Assembly: GCA_900770395.1 (NCBI GenBank)
Contig: CAAGKM010000015.1
Coordinates: 62,001-126,000, forward strand
From: an uncultured Prevotella sp.
GTDB taxonomy: Bacteria; Bacteroidota; Bacteroidia; Bacteroidales; Bacteroidaceae
Length of the DNA: 64,000 nucleotides
Direction of reading: 5' to 3'
The translations under genes and the position numbers were made by a program. Below are positions 51,096 to 59,498 of the stretch, one piece after another (within the stretch, counting starts at the first letter, position 1; each line of letters opens with the position of its first letter). Below the pieces are notes generated by a model. It saw nothing but the letters and a program-made list of their open reading frames with translations, was not told where the DNA came from and did no database searches.

Positions 51096-51743
51096 TTATA
51101 GTGCCCTCAGCTCGCTGATGGTATTGTACGGGTCGGCTGATTTGAAAACATAGCTGCCGCTTACAAGCACATCGGCTCCTGCCGCTGTAAGTCGTGGAGC
51201 AGTCTCTGCCTGCACTCCTCCGTCAACCTCAATCAGTGCTTTGCTGCCTGTCTCGGCTATAAGAGTCTTCAGGCGCTTTATCTTGGATATTGTGTTTTCT
51301 ATAAACTTCTGTCCACCAAAGCCTGGGTTAACACTCATAAGTAACACCATGTCCACATCGGCAATAATATCCTGCAATACAGATACTGGAGTGGATGGAT
51401 TGAGAGTAACACCGGCTTTCATTCCGTTCTCATGTATCTCATGGATGGTGCGATGCAGGTGTGTACATGTCTCATAGTGTACATTCATCATCATAGCGCC
51501 CAATTTAGCTGTCTGCTTTATGTAATTTTCTGGATGCACTATCATGTAATGCACGTCAAGAGGTTTTTTGCACACTTTAGCGATAGCCTCGAGCACAGGA
51601 AAACCAAAAGATATGTTCGGTACGAACACGCCATCCATAACGTCGAGGTGAAGCCAGTCGGCATCGCTGTTGTTTATCATTTCTATCTCCTTGTCGAGAT
51701 GAAGAAAGTCTGCCGCAAGGAGTGATGGGGATACAATAGTCAT
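51096..51743 (-). CDS. rpe: Ribulose-phosphate 3-epimerase
   Basis: 215 residues, TIM barrel: SPSLLAADFLHLDKEI, WLHLDVMDGVFVPNISFG, DVHYMIVHPENYI, LMSVNPGFGGQKFI, EVDGGVQ and LVSGSYVF. Interconverts ribulose- and xylulose-5-phosphate in the pentose-phosphate pathway. It lies 250 bases after fmt on the same strand; the gap (51744-51993) is AT-rich and I see no gene or clear promoter in it. Confidence 0.97.
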   Translation of the reverse strand: MTIVSPSLLAADFLHLDKEIEMINNSDADWLHLDVMDGVFVPNISFGFPVLEAIAKVCKKPLDVHYMIVHPENYIKQTAKLGAMMMNVHYETCTHLHRTIHEIHENGMKAGVTLNPSTPVSVLQDIIADVDMVLLMSVNPGFGGQKFIENTISKIKRLKTLIAETGSKALIEVDGGVQAETAPRLTAAGADVLVSGSYVFKSADPYNTISELRAL

Positions 51744-51993
51744 TGTCTTGTTTTTTATTTTATGGCTTGCAGAGCCATTTTCTGTATTGTCTTATTATTA
51801 TATATGTAGGCAAACTGTTTTATGAATGCCAATGTCGATTCTCTTGGCGACAGCGTTTCTTGTGTAAAATACATCATAGGCGGTATGACTTTTTTATGTT
51901 ATTATTTATGTTTTTTTATATATACTGCTTGGTTATAGTATTCTATAATATAATAACGAAAGTCTGTGCCTTTTATTTTGTACAATACTTTTT

Positions 51994-52974
51994 TTATTTT
52001 ACGCTGTAGTCGGCGCAGCTTTTCTGACCGTTGATGAAGTCCTGGGCTTTCATCCTTTTCTTGCCTGCCAGCTGTAGCTCTTTTATCTCAAGCATCTCGC
52101 CGTTGGCGGTGGATATAAACATCTGTTTTTTTGTGGTGCTTATTGTTCCTGCGGGCAGGTTGGCTGTTTCTGTTGTTTTTGCTGCCGAATATATTTTCAT
52201 CACAGTCTCTTTTCCCTGCATGTCTGCGAGCATTGTCCATGTGCCGGGATAGGGGCTTAGTCCGCGTATGAAGTTATACACGTCAGTGGCAGGCAGCTCC
52301 CAGTTAATACGGCATGTGTCCTTGAATATCTTAGGAGCGCTGTGCAGTTGCTGTCCTGAGGTAAGCAGCTTGTCCTGCGGGATGGCGTCTGGATGCCCGT
52401 CGCTTTCAATAATCTTCTCTATTGTCTCAATGCAGATTTCGGCTCCAAGTCGCATAAGTCCGTCGTACACATTCTCCACATTATAGTCGTCAGCGATGTC
52501 AAAGGGCTTTTGCATTATAATTTTTCCTGTGTCGATGTCGTGATCGAGGAAGAATGTTGTGACGCCTGTTTGTGTCTCGCCGTTGATTATTGCCCAGTTT
52601 ATCGGGGCTGCACCGCGATATTGGGGAAGCAGTGCGGCATGTACGTTGAATGTGCCGTATTCGGGCATTGCCCATACCACCTCAGGCAACATTCTGAAAG
52701 CCACCACAACCTGTAGATTAGCGTTGTAGGAGCGGAGCTGGCTCAGAAACTCCTCGTCCTTCATCTTCTCTGGCTGCAGCACAGGCAGACCTTGCTCCAA
52801 GGCATATTGCTTCACCGCTGAGGGCTGAAGCACACTGCCATGACGCCCCACGGGCTTGTCGGGCTGGGTTACAACAGCCACTACGTTATAATTGTTTTGC
52901 ACCAGAGCCTGCAGTGTCTCTACTGCAAACTCTGGTGTCCCCATGAAAATTATTCTTAAATCCTCTTTCCTCAT
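51994..52974 (-). CDS. fmt: Methionyl-tRNA formyltransferase
   Basis: 326 residues: IIFMGTPEFAVETLQALV, ALLPQYRGAAPINWAIINGETQTGVTTF (formyl-folate site with the HAALLP catalytic segment), and a C-terminal OB-like domain that holds tRNA. Formylates initiator Met-tRNA. Begins 11 bases after the rfbA-like gene, so they are in one operon. Confidence 0.97.
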   Translation of the reverse strand: MRKEDLRIIFMGTPEFAVETLQALVQNNYNVVAVVTQPDKPVGRHGSVLQPSAVKQYALEQGLPVLQPEKMKDEEFLSQLRSYNANLQVVVAFRMLPEVVWAMPEYGTFNVHAALLPQYRGAAPINWAIINGETQTGVTTFFLDHDIDTGKIIMQKPFDIADDYNVENVYDGLMRLGAEICIETIEKIIESDGHPDAIPQDKLLTSGQQLHSAPKIFKDTCRINWELPATDVYNFIRGLSPYPGTWTMLADMQGKETVMKIYSAAKTTETANLPAGTISTTKKQMFISTANGEMLEIKELQLAGKKRMKAQDFINGQKSCADYSVK

Positions 52975-52985
52975 CCTTTTATTGT

Positions 52986-53849
52986 TTACAGTTGCATCAG
53001 ATATTGCCCGTACTCGTTTTTCAGCATAGGTTGTGCCAGCTCCTTGAGCTTTTCCTTGTCAATCCAGCTTTTGCGGTAGGCAATTTCCTCAAGACATGCG
53101 ATTTTTTGTCCCTGACGCTTTTCTATCACTTCAATGAATGTGGATGCCTCGCTCAAAGAGTCGTGTGTACCGGTGTCGAGCCATGCAAATCCGCGTTGCA
53201 GTGTCTGCACCTTTAAGGTCTTTTGTGCAAGGTAGTGCTGGTTCACGGTTGTTATCTCCAGCTCGCCACGTGCTGACGGCTTGATGCTCTTAGCTACCTC
53301 TACCACGCTGTTGGGATAGAAATACAATCCCACAACGGCGTAATTTGATTTTGGATGTTGTGGCTTCTCTTCTATGCTCAGGCAGTTGCCATCGCTGTCA
53401 AACTCAGCCACACCGTATCTTTCTGGGTCGTTTACATAATATCCAAATACTGTGCTCAGCCCGTTCTCGGCATTCTCCACGCTTTGTCTCAGCATGGCTG
53501 AGAAACCGCTGCCGTAAAAGATATTGTCACCCAAAACAAGACATACGCTGTCATCGCCTATAAACTGCTCGCCTATGATGAATGCCTGTGCCAGACCGTC
53601 GGGTGATGGCTGCTCCGCATATTCAAACTTCACACCAATGTCCTCACCGTTTCCAAGTAGACGCTTGAATCCTGGCAGGTCGTGAGGGGTGCTTATTATA
53701 AGTATTTCCCTGATACCAGCAAGCATGAGTACTGATATCGGATAATATATCATTGGTTTGTCGAATATTGGTATCAACTGTTTGCTGATGCCTTTTGTAA
53801 TGGGGTAGAGGCGTGTGCCGCTTCCACCTGCAAGAACGATTCCCTTCAT
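52986..53849 (-). CDS. rfbA: Glucose-1-phosphate thymidylyltransferase
   Basis: 287 residues: MKGIVLAGGSGTRLYPITKG, SKQLIPIFDKPMIYYPISVLMLAGI, LVLGDNIFYG, AVVGLYFYPNSVVEVAKS and GFAWLDTGTHDSL. Makes dTDP-glucose, the first step to dTDP-L-rhamnose. The rest of the rfb set is not in the window, so the gene appears detached here and is co-transcribed with fmt. Confidence 0.93.
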   Translation of the reverse strand: MKGIVLAGGSGTRLYPITKGISKQLIPIFDKPMIYYPISVLMLAGIREILIISTPHDLPGFKRLLGNGEDIGVKFEYAEQPSPDGLAQAFIIGEQFIGDDSVCLVLGDNIFYGSGFSAMLRQSVENAENGLSTVFGYYVNDPERYGVAEFDSDGNCLSIEEKPQHPKSNYAVVGLYFYPNSVVEVAKSIKPSARGELEITTVNQHYLAQKTLKVQTLQRGFAWLDTGTHDSLSEASTFIEVIEKRQGQKIACLEEIAYRKSWIDKEKLKELAQPMLKNEYGQYLMQL

Positions 53850-53957
53850 GACTTAATTATTTTAGTGATTATTATTCTGCAACATTTTCTTTAATACTGA
53901 GGTGTTTTTATCATGGATACAACATCCTCCAACTATGATTTTCTCTGTAGTTGGCTG

Positions 53958-53965
53958 CAAAGGTA
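53958..53965 (-). promoter_or_regulatory. -7 promoter element (TACCTTTG) of rfbA-fmt
   Basis: Minus-strand TACCTTTG followed by CAGCC, 109 bases before the rfbA ATG, giving a long leader in which CAACTA/TAGTTG arms near 53928-53953 can pair. Confidence 0.65.
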
Positions 53966-54029
53966 ATATATTTTTTTCAGATAAGGTGTGTTTTTCACGA
54001 GATTTTTTTGAATTTGTGTTTTTTTTTAG

Positions 54030-54037
54030 TAACTTTG
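54030..54037 (+). promoter_or_regulatory. -7 promoter element (TAACTTTG) of the 210-residue gene
   Basis: TAACTTTG followed by CACTC, 44 bases before the ATG, divergent from the rfbA promoter. Confidence 0.65.
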
Positions 54038-54080
54038 CACTCAAATTTGAATTATTACATAAATTAAATATTAAAAGGAA

Positions 54081-54713
54081 ATGAGTTTTTTTTCAAAATT
54101 ATTAAAACGCAATAGTGATTCTGAACAGGACAACAAAACTGGCGGCATGGAGGATTTCATGACCCTTATCAGGGTTTACTTTCAGGCTGCGATGGCTGCC
54201 GACCTCAATATTACCAATCTTGCCGCTTTGCCTGATTTGCGTGTGTTTAAGTCGACCCTTCATGTGCCTACTGTGAACAATAAGCTTGGAGTGGGCGAGA
54301 AGTCGCGCTGTAAAAAGATGCTGAAAGATATTTATGGCATGAATGACATGTTCTTTAAGGAGATAGACCACAGTTTGCGCAAACGCTGCAAGAAAGTGCA
54401 GGATGTGCAGGTTTATATGCTTCAGTTCCAAAACTATACACAGGATTTGATGATGCTCGTGGCAAACCTTCTGAAGGTGAAACTGCGCATTCCGTCGTTC
54501 TTCAAAAGTGCCATTCTCTCTATGGTGGAAAAGACCGTTAACGACATCTTTAACAAAAACGACTATAGCGACCTCGGTATAATGAAGACCTGTGTCGGTG
54601 TGCGACAGTATGCGCAGAAGTTGGGATTCTCTCAGGAGTGGACCACACATTTTGTGCAGACTGTTGTGATTCTTGCCAAAAAAGAGCCGAAACAGCAGGA
54701 TAAGGAAAAATAA
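54081..54713 (+). CDS. Conserved-looking cytoplasmic protein, function unknown
   Basis: 210 residues, no signal peptide or membrane helix. A mostly helical protein with a basic patch (KSRCKKMLKDIYG, HSLRKRCKKVQD) and QNYTQDLMMLVANLLKVKLRIPSFFKSAIL. The end is rich in Lys/Gln. I do not recognise the family. Own promoter; followed by the coiled-coil/zapA/rny group after 95 bases, which also has its own promoter. Confidence 0.7.
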   Translation: MSFFSKLLKRNSDSEQDNKTGGMEDFMTLIRVYFQAAMAADLNITNLAALPDLRVFKSTLHVPTVNNKLGVGEKSRCKKMLKDIYGMNDMFFKEIDHSLRKRCKKVQDVQVYMLQFQNYTQDLMMLVANLLKVKLRIPSFFKSAILSMVEKTVNDIFNKNDYSDLGIMKTCVGVRQYAQKLGFSQEWTTHFVQTVVILAKKEPKQQDKEK

Positions 54714-54779
54714 TAAACGGTGAGGTTTAAAAAACATTAAAAGAAATACTGCTTTTGATGTTTTTTGCAAATAAAATCT

Positions 54780-54787
54780 TACTTTTG
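54780..54787 (+). promoter_or_regulatory. -7 promoter element (TACTTTTG) of the coiled-coil/zapA/rny group
   Basis: TACTTTTG followed by TAGCC, 22 bases before the ATG at 54809. Confidence 0.65.
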
Positions 54788-54808
54788 TAGCCAATACAAT
54801 AACGGTTT

Positions 54809-55099
54809 ATGACAGAAAACGAACAAATATTAGGGTTGCTGCAGGCTAAAGTGGCGCAATTGTTATCCAGATTCAATGAGTTGAGGAAGGAGAATGCAGA
54901 GTTGCGCACTGGGCTTGAGGAAAAAGCAAGGCTCGCAGACCGTCTGCAGGCTGAGCTAAATGCAAAATGTTCGGAATATGACAGACTGAAGACCGCAAAA
55001 GTATTGTCGGTGAGCGACACCGACATTGAGCAAACTAAGGATAGGCTGGCTCGAATGATAAGAGATGTGAATAAGTGCATTGCAGTCTTGAAACAATGA
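54809..55099 (+). CDS. Small coiled-coil protein, ZapB-like by position
   Basis: 96 residues almost wholly of heptad-rich helix (LGLLQAKVAQLLSRFNELRK, ENAELRTGLEEKARL, ADRLQAELNAK), no signal peptide. It stands 34 bases before zapA, so a role with ZapA at the division ring (as ZapB in other bacteria) is a fair guess. Sequence alone does not prove it. Confidence 0.6.
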   Translation: MTENEQILGLLQAKVAQLLSRFNELRKENAELRTGLEEKARLADRLQAELNAKCSEYDRLKTAKVLSVSDTDIEQTKDRLARMIRDVNKCIAVLKQ

Positions 55100-55133
55100 T
55101 AATAAGGTGAAACATTAACAAAGACTGAACACG

Positions 55134-55448
55134 ATGGCAGAGCTGAATAACGAGAAATTACATATCAAGTTGCACGTCTACGACGAGGATATTGATGTCA
55201 CTATTGACCGTAGTGACGAGGAATATTACCGTCGTGCGGCACGATTTATTACCGATAGGTACAACCGGTATGCCGAAGGGTATAAAGGGCGCAAGAGTGA
55301 CCATACCATATCACTCTATGTGCTTATTGACATTGCCCTTCAGTATGAGATGCTGGTTGATAAAAAGGACACCGACCGATATAATGATATTCTCAAACGA
55401 CTCGCCGCTACTATCGACGATGCACTTTCGCATGCTGATGATAAGTGA
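55134..55448 (+). CDS. zapA: Cell division protein ZapA
   Basis: 104 residues: beta-hairpin start (LHIKLHVYDEDIDVTIDRSDEEYYRRAARF) and helical tail (VLIDIALQYEMLVDKKDTDRYN), the usual ZapA plan. It links FtsZ filaments at the division ring. Sits between the coiled-coil gene and rny. Confidence 0.85.
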   Translation: MAELNNEKLHIKLHVYDEDIDVTIDRSDEEYYRRAARFITDRYNRYAEGYKGRKSDHTISLYVLIDIALQYEMLVDKKDTDRYNDILKRLAATIDDALSHADDK

Positions 55449-55498
55449 ATTAGGAATGAAAGAATATTATTAACACATTAAAAAACATTTTATATATT

Positions 55499-57040
55499 AT
55501 GGAAATGATACCCATGATAATCGTCGCAGTGGTGGCGCTTGCCATTGGCATTGGAGGCGGTTACTATATTTTCCTGAAAGTTATTAATGGAAAATATAAA
55601 GACAGAATGGCACAGGCTGAGAAAGAGGCTGAAGTTGTCAAGGAGAAAAAATTGCTGGAAGTGAAGGAGAAGTTCCTCAACAAGAAGAGCGAGCTTGAGA
55701 AGGAGGTGCAGCAGCGCAACCAGCATTTCCAGCAGAACGAGAACCGCCTGAAGCAGCGCGAGATGTCACTTAACCAGCGCCAGGAAGAGCTTGGACGCCG
55801 TAAGAACGAGCTTGACAACTATCAGGTTCGTATTGACAATGAGAACAAGAAACTTCAGCTTCGTCAGGAGGAACTGGAGAAGATGCAGCTCAAGGAGCGT
55901 GAGAAGCTTGAGGAACTCTCTGGCTTGTCTGCACAGGAGGCAAAGGAGCGTCTTGTAGAGTCGCTTAAGGATGAGGCACGTCTTGACGCGCAGAGCTATA
56001 TCAACGAGATTGTAGATGAGGCAAAGCTCAATGCCAATGCCCAGGCACGCAAGATCGTGATTCAGACAATTCAGCGCACAGCCACCGAGGTGGCTATTGA
56101 GAACAGCGTAAGTGTGTTCCATATTGACAACGATGAGGTGAAGGGACGCATCATCGGCCGTGAGGGACGTAACATCCGTGCCCTTGAGGCTGCCACAGGT
56201 GTGGAGATAGTTGTGGATGATACTCCAGAGGCTATCGTAATATCTGCCTTCGATCCAATCCGCCGTGAGACTTGCCGCTTGGCTCTTCATCAGCTTGTTG
56301 CCGACGGCCGTATACATCCTGCACGTATCGAGGAGGTTGTGCAGAAGGTCAAGAAGCAGCTTGAGAATGAGGTTATCGAGACAGGTAAGCGTACCGTTAT
56401 CGACCTTGGTGTTCATGGTCTGCACCCTGAGCTTGTGCGCATCATAGGTAAGATGAAGTACCGCAGCTCTTACGGTCAGAACCTCTTGCAGCATGCACGT
56501 GAGACCGCAAACCTCTGTGCAGTCATGGCAAGTGAGCTGGGACTCAATCCAAAGAAGGCAAAGCGTGCCGGACTGCTTCACGATATCGGTAAGGTGCCCG
56601 ATGAGGAGAGCGAGTTGCCGCACGCACTCTATGGTGCCAAGATAGCTGAGAAGTATAAGGAGAAACCAGATATCTGCAATGCCATTGCCGCTCACCACGA
56701 TGAGTGTGAGATGAACACTCTGCTTGCTCCTATCGTTCAGGTGTGTGATGCCATCAGCGGTGCCCGTCCGGGAGCGCGCCGTGAGATAGTTGAGGCATAC
56801 ATCAAGCGTCTCAATGACCTTGAGGCAATAGCAATGTCTTATCCTGGCGTTACCAAGACCTACGCCATCCAGGCAGGCCGTGAGTTGCGTGTAATTGTAG
56901 GTGCCGACAAGATGGACGATGCTGAGACCGAGGCACTCAGCGGAGAGATAGCTGCAAAGATTCAGAACGAGATGACCTATCCTGGTCAGGTGAAGATTAC
57001 GGTTATCCGCGAGACACGAAGTGTGGCTTACGCAAAATAA
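55499..57040 (+). CDS. rny: Ribonuclease Y
   Basis: 513 residues. N-terminal membrane anchor (about 5-27), long coiled coil to about 195, a KH domain (FHIDNDEVKGRIIGREGRNIRALEAATG), an HD domain with RAGLLHDIGKVPDEE and a C-terminal region ending VRSVAYAK-like. Membrane-bound endonuclease that starts mRNA decay. Preceded by zapA at 50 bases, followed by a terminator. Confidence 0.97.
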   Translation: MEMIPMIIVAVVALAIGIGGGYYIFLKVINGKYKDRMAQAEKEAEVVKEKKLLEVKEKFLNKKSELEKEVQQRNQHFQQNENRLKQREMSLNQRQEELGRRKNELDNYQVRIDNENKKLQLRQEELEKMQLKEREKLEELSGLSAQEAKERLVESLKDEARLDAQSYINEIVDEAKLNANAQARKIVIQTIQRTATEVAIENSVSVFHIDNDEVKGRIIGREGRNIRALEAATGVEIVVDDTPEAIVISAFDPIRRETCRLALHQLVADGRIHPARIEEVVQKVKKQLENEVIETGKRTVIDLGVHGLHPELVRIIGKMKYRSSYGQNLLQHARETANLCAVMASELGLNPKKAKRAGLLHDIGKVPDEESELPHALYGAKIAEKYKEKPDICNAIAAHHDECEMNTLLAPIVQVCDAISGARPGARREIVEAYIKRLNDLEAIAMSYPGVTKTYAIQAGRELRVIVGADKMDDAETEALSGEIAAKIQNEMTYPGQVKITVIRETRSVAYAK

Positions 57041-57065
57041 GCGTTTGCGGCAACGAAAATATCAG

Positions 57066-57098
57066 TACCTGTCATCCGTCGGGGTGGCAGGTATTTTA
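57066..57098 (+). terminator. Terminator after rny
   Basis: TACCTGTCA (57066-57074) and TGGCAGGTA (57085-57093), 9 pairs with one T-G, then TTTTAAT. Confidence 0.75.
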
Positions 57099-57189
57099 AT
57101 ATCTGCTTTTCGTAGCTACACCTTAATATATAGCAGTTTGCTTTGCTGCATGTAGTATTGTTAAAATTTTAATTAATTTATATTTGACT

Positions 57190-57837
57190 ATGAGATACAA
57201 AACATTGATATTCGACCTCGACGGCACTCTGCTTGACACTATTGCCGACCTTGCTGCCAGTACAAACTTCGCTTTACGCAAACATGGTTATCCTGAGCAT
57301 ACCGTTGATGATGTGCGCCGTTTTGTGGGCAATGGAGTGCGCAAACTTGTGGAGCGTGCCATGCCGCAGGGGTACACTGACGAGGAGTTTCAGTCAACCT
57401 TTGCCGACTTCAAGGAGCATTATGCCGAGCATAATGTAGTGAAGACTGTTCCTTATGCTGGCATAATGGATGCGCTGAATGAGTTGAAGGCGCGTGGTTA
57501 TAAGATGGCTATCGTAAGCAATAAGTTCGACGGGGCAGTGAAAAGTCTTGCCGCTCACTTCTTTACGGGAGTGATTGAGGTTGCCATCGGTGAAACTTCA
57601 TTCATCCACCGCAAGCCGGCTCCAGATATGGTGTTTCAAGCATTGAAGGAATTGGGGAGCAATGTTGAGGAGTCACTTTATATAGGTGATTCCGAAGTGG
57701 ATATCGCCACAGCAAAGGCTGCAGGCATGGATTGCCTCTCTGTGGCATGGGGCTTTCGCAGTGAGCAGACTTTAGTTGAGGCAGGTGCAAGCCGCATAAT
57801 CCGCCATCCGTCAGAGTTGTTGGAGGTTTTGTTATGA
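57190..57837 (+). CDS. HAD-family phosphatase, phosphoglycolate phosphatase-like
   Basis: 215 residues from ATG at 57190 (TTG at 57184 is an unlikely alternative). Motif I TLIFDLDGTLLDT, motif II AIVSNKFDG, motif III KPAPDMV, motif IV IGDSEVDIATAKAAGMD. Cap domain between 20 and 85. The small cap and DLDGTLLDT pattern fit Gph-type enzymes that clear 2-phosphoglycolate, but the HAD family is broad. Its stop overlaps the next gene (ATGA). Confidence 0.87.
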   Translation: MRYKTLIFDLDGTLLDTIADLAASTNFALRKHGYPEHTVDDVRRFVGNGVRKLVERAMPQGYTDEEFQSTFADFKEHYAEHNVVKTVPYAGIMDALNELKARGYKMAIVSNKFDGAVKSLAAHFFTGVIEVAIGETSFIHRKPAPDMVFQALKELGSNVEESLYIGDSEVDIATAKAAGMDCLSVAWGFRSEQTLVEAGASRIIRHPSELLEVLL

Positions 57838-58337
57838 AACGAATAGGAATTATCAGTGATACCCACTCATATTGGGACGACAAATATCTGCACTATTTTG
57901 AGCCGTGCGATGAGATTTGGCATGCAGGCGACATAGGCTCTGTTGAGGTGGCACAGCGTCTGGCTGAGTTCCGCACCTTTCGTGCTGTTTATGGCAATTG
58001 CGACGGCGGTGACTTGCGGCTTATGTTCACCGAGCGTCTGCGCTGGAAGTGTGAGGATGTTGATGTGCTTATGAAGCATATCGGCGGCTATCCCGGCAAC
58101 TATGACCCAAGTGTGCGCGGTCAGATTTATGCCTCACCGCCAAAACTGTTCATCAGCGGTCACAGCCATATCCTAAAGGTGAAATATGACAAGACGCTTA
58201 ATCTGCTGCACATCAATCCTGGTGCCGCAGGATTGCAGGGATGGCATAAAGACCGCACAATAGTAAGGCTGACTATCGATGGTTGCGACTTCAAGGACTG
58301 TGAGGTTATCACTCTTTCGGATGGCAGCAGTAGATGA
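57834..58337 (+). CDS. YfcE/MJ0936-type metallophosphoesterase
   Basis: 167 residues with the binuclear-metal motifs in order: SDTHSYWDD, HAGDIGS, VYGNCDG, SGHSHILKV. This is the small cytosolic phosphodiesterase type. It is translationally coupled to the phosphatase gene (four-base overlap). A natural substrate cannot be named. Confidence 0.9.
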   Translation: MKRIGIISDTHSYWDDKYLHYFEPCDEIWHAGDIGSVEVAQRLAEFRTFRAVYGNCDGGDLRLMFTERLRWKCEDVDVLMKHIGGYPGNYDPSVRGQIYASPPKLFISGHSHILKVKYDKTLNLLHINPGAAGLQGWHKDRTIVRLTIDGCDFKDCEVITLSDGSSR

Positions 58338-58340
58338 GTC

Positions 58341-58428
58341 AGTACCACATAACTGGTACTCCAATACCACATAACTGACACTCCAGTACCATATAGCTGG
58401 TACTGGAGTACCAGCTAGCTGAGATGGA
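58341..58428. repeat. Four tandem 22-bp palindromic repeats
   Basis: Units at 58341-58362, 58363-58384, 58385-58406 and 58407-58428, best seen as AGTACCAxxTAxCTGGTACT; each unit has an inner inverted repeat AGTACCA/TGGTACT. Sited immediately after the phosphoesterase stop. Similar in size and build to the 23-bp set at 28171-28261, but with a different sequence. Confidence 0.75.
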
Positions 58429-58491
58429 AAACGGTACTGATATTGTGTAAATTCTTATATTTCTGTCTCTGTTTCTTATTATAGCCAACAC

Positions 58492-59472
58492 CTACCTGAT
58501 GACAGTGTGGAGCGTTGTGCCCTTGCTGTCTATCATATAAAGGCTAAGGTGCTCCTTCGTCGCGGCAAGCACCGAGAATCCCGTGGCTGGAGAGCAGAAC
58601 ATAGTGCCGTCAGTAGCCTTCACCTTACGCGACAGCGCGCCTGCTGAGTTCACCACGTAGTCAATGCCGTCGGACTTGCGTATATGCTGGAAGTTGTGGA
58701 TGTGTCCGCATACATACATCGACACATTATTATATTTATGGAAGACGGGCAACAGCCGGCGCCGCATGTCCTCCTGTTCGGCAATGTCCTTTTTGGTCTC
58801 AGCATAAAGGGGATGGTGCCCCACGACGATAACCCAATCTTCCTTTGCCGACTTCAGTGTGGCGTCAAGCCACTGCAGCTGCATCTCCACGTCCTGCCTT
58901 GCGGCATCAGGATAACGGCTGTCCGCACGGTAGCTGTCAATGAGCGGCGTGGTGTCGATGAAAACGACGCGCAGCTTCACTCCAGCCTTGTCGTCGCTAA
59001 AGACCTTCGTATAATAGCGGTTCTCCATCTGCCAGCGGCGGCTGACATTCGAGTAGTCGAGCACAGCCTGAGTGTTGCCCCTGTATTCATGGTTGCCGAG
59101 CACCGGCAGCCAGCTTATCATCAGCTCGGGATGAGAGTATATCAGCTCATAATTGGTCATCCACAGCGGGTCGCTGACGGATGCCACTCCGTCGAAGTGG
59201 TGAACATCTCCCGTGGCAATAATCGCCTCAGGACCTATCTCCTCAGCCATGTCTCCCATTAACTGCGCTATCGGCTTCTGGTCGTAATAGCCGTTGCGTC
59301 CCAAGTCATTGGCAATAAAGAGATTGACATCGCCCTTCATTCTGCGCCACTCTTCCTGAGTCTGGGCGTTTGCCGCAGCACATGCGAGCAGGGAAATGAT
59401 TATGGCAGCGAGCACTGCCCATAAATTGCGCTCCGCGCTCCTTAACTGTATCTGTATATCTGTTGTGTTCAT
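58492..59472 (-). CDS. Exported purple-acid-phosphatase-like metallophosphoesterase
   Basis: About 326 residues from ATG at 59472. A hydrophobic segment (LLACAAANAQ) is the likely signal peptide, though preceded by a long charged N-terminus; a start further down is possible. Metal-binding motifs: IANDLGRNG, TGDVHHFDG, LGNHEYRG, VGHHPLYA, CGHIHNFQH. Likely works in the periplasm or outside. Follows the TonB receptor after 26 bases on the same strand, so the two may serve uptake of a phosphorylated compound. Confidence 0.88.
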   Translation of the reverse strand: MNTTDIQIQLRSAERNLWAVLAAIIISLLACAAANAQTQEEWRRMKGDVNLFIANDLGRNGYYDQKPIAQLMGDMAEEIGPEAIIATGDVHHFDGVASVSDPLWMTNYELIYSHPELMISWLPVLGNHEYRGNTQAVLDYSNVSRRWQMENRYYTKVFSDDKAGVKLRVVFIDTTPLIDSYRADSRYPDAARQDVEMQLQWLDATLKSAKEDWVIVVGHHPLYAETKKDIAEQEDMRRRLLPVFHKYNNVSMYVCGHIHNFQHIRKSDGIDYVVNSAGALSRKVKATDGTMFCSPATGFSVLAATKEHLSLYMIDSKGTTLHTVIR

Positions 59473-59498
59473 TGTTTTATGCATTTATATTTAATGTT

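Noticed and set aside
51744..51993. Small ORF between fmt and rpe
   Set aside because: The open plus-strand frame is a low-complexity Phe/Tyr/Leu-rich shadow of AT-rich DNA without promoter.
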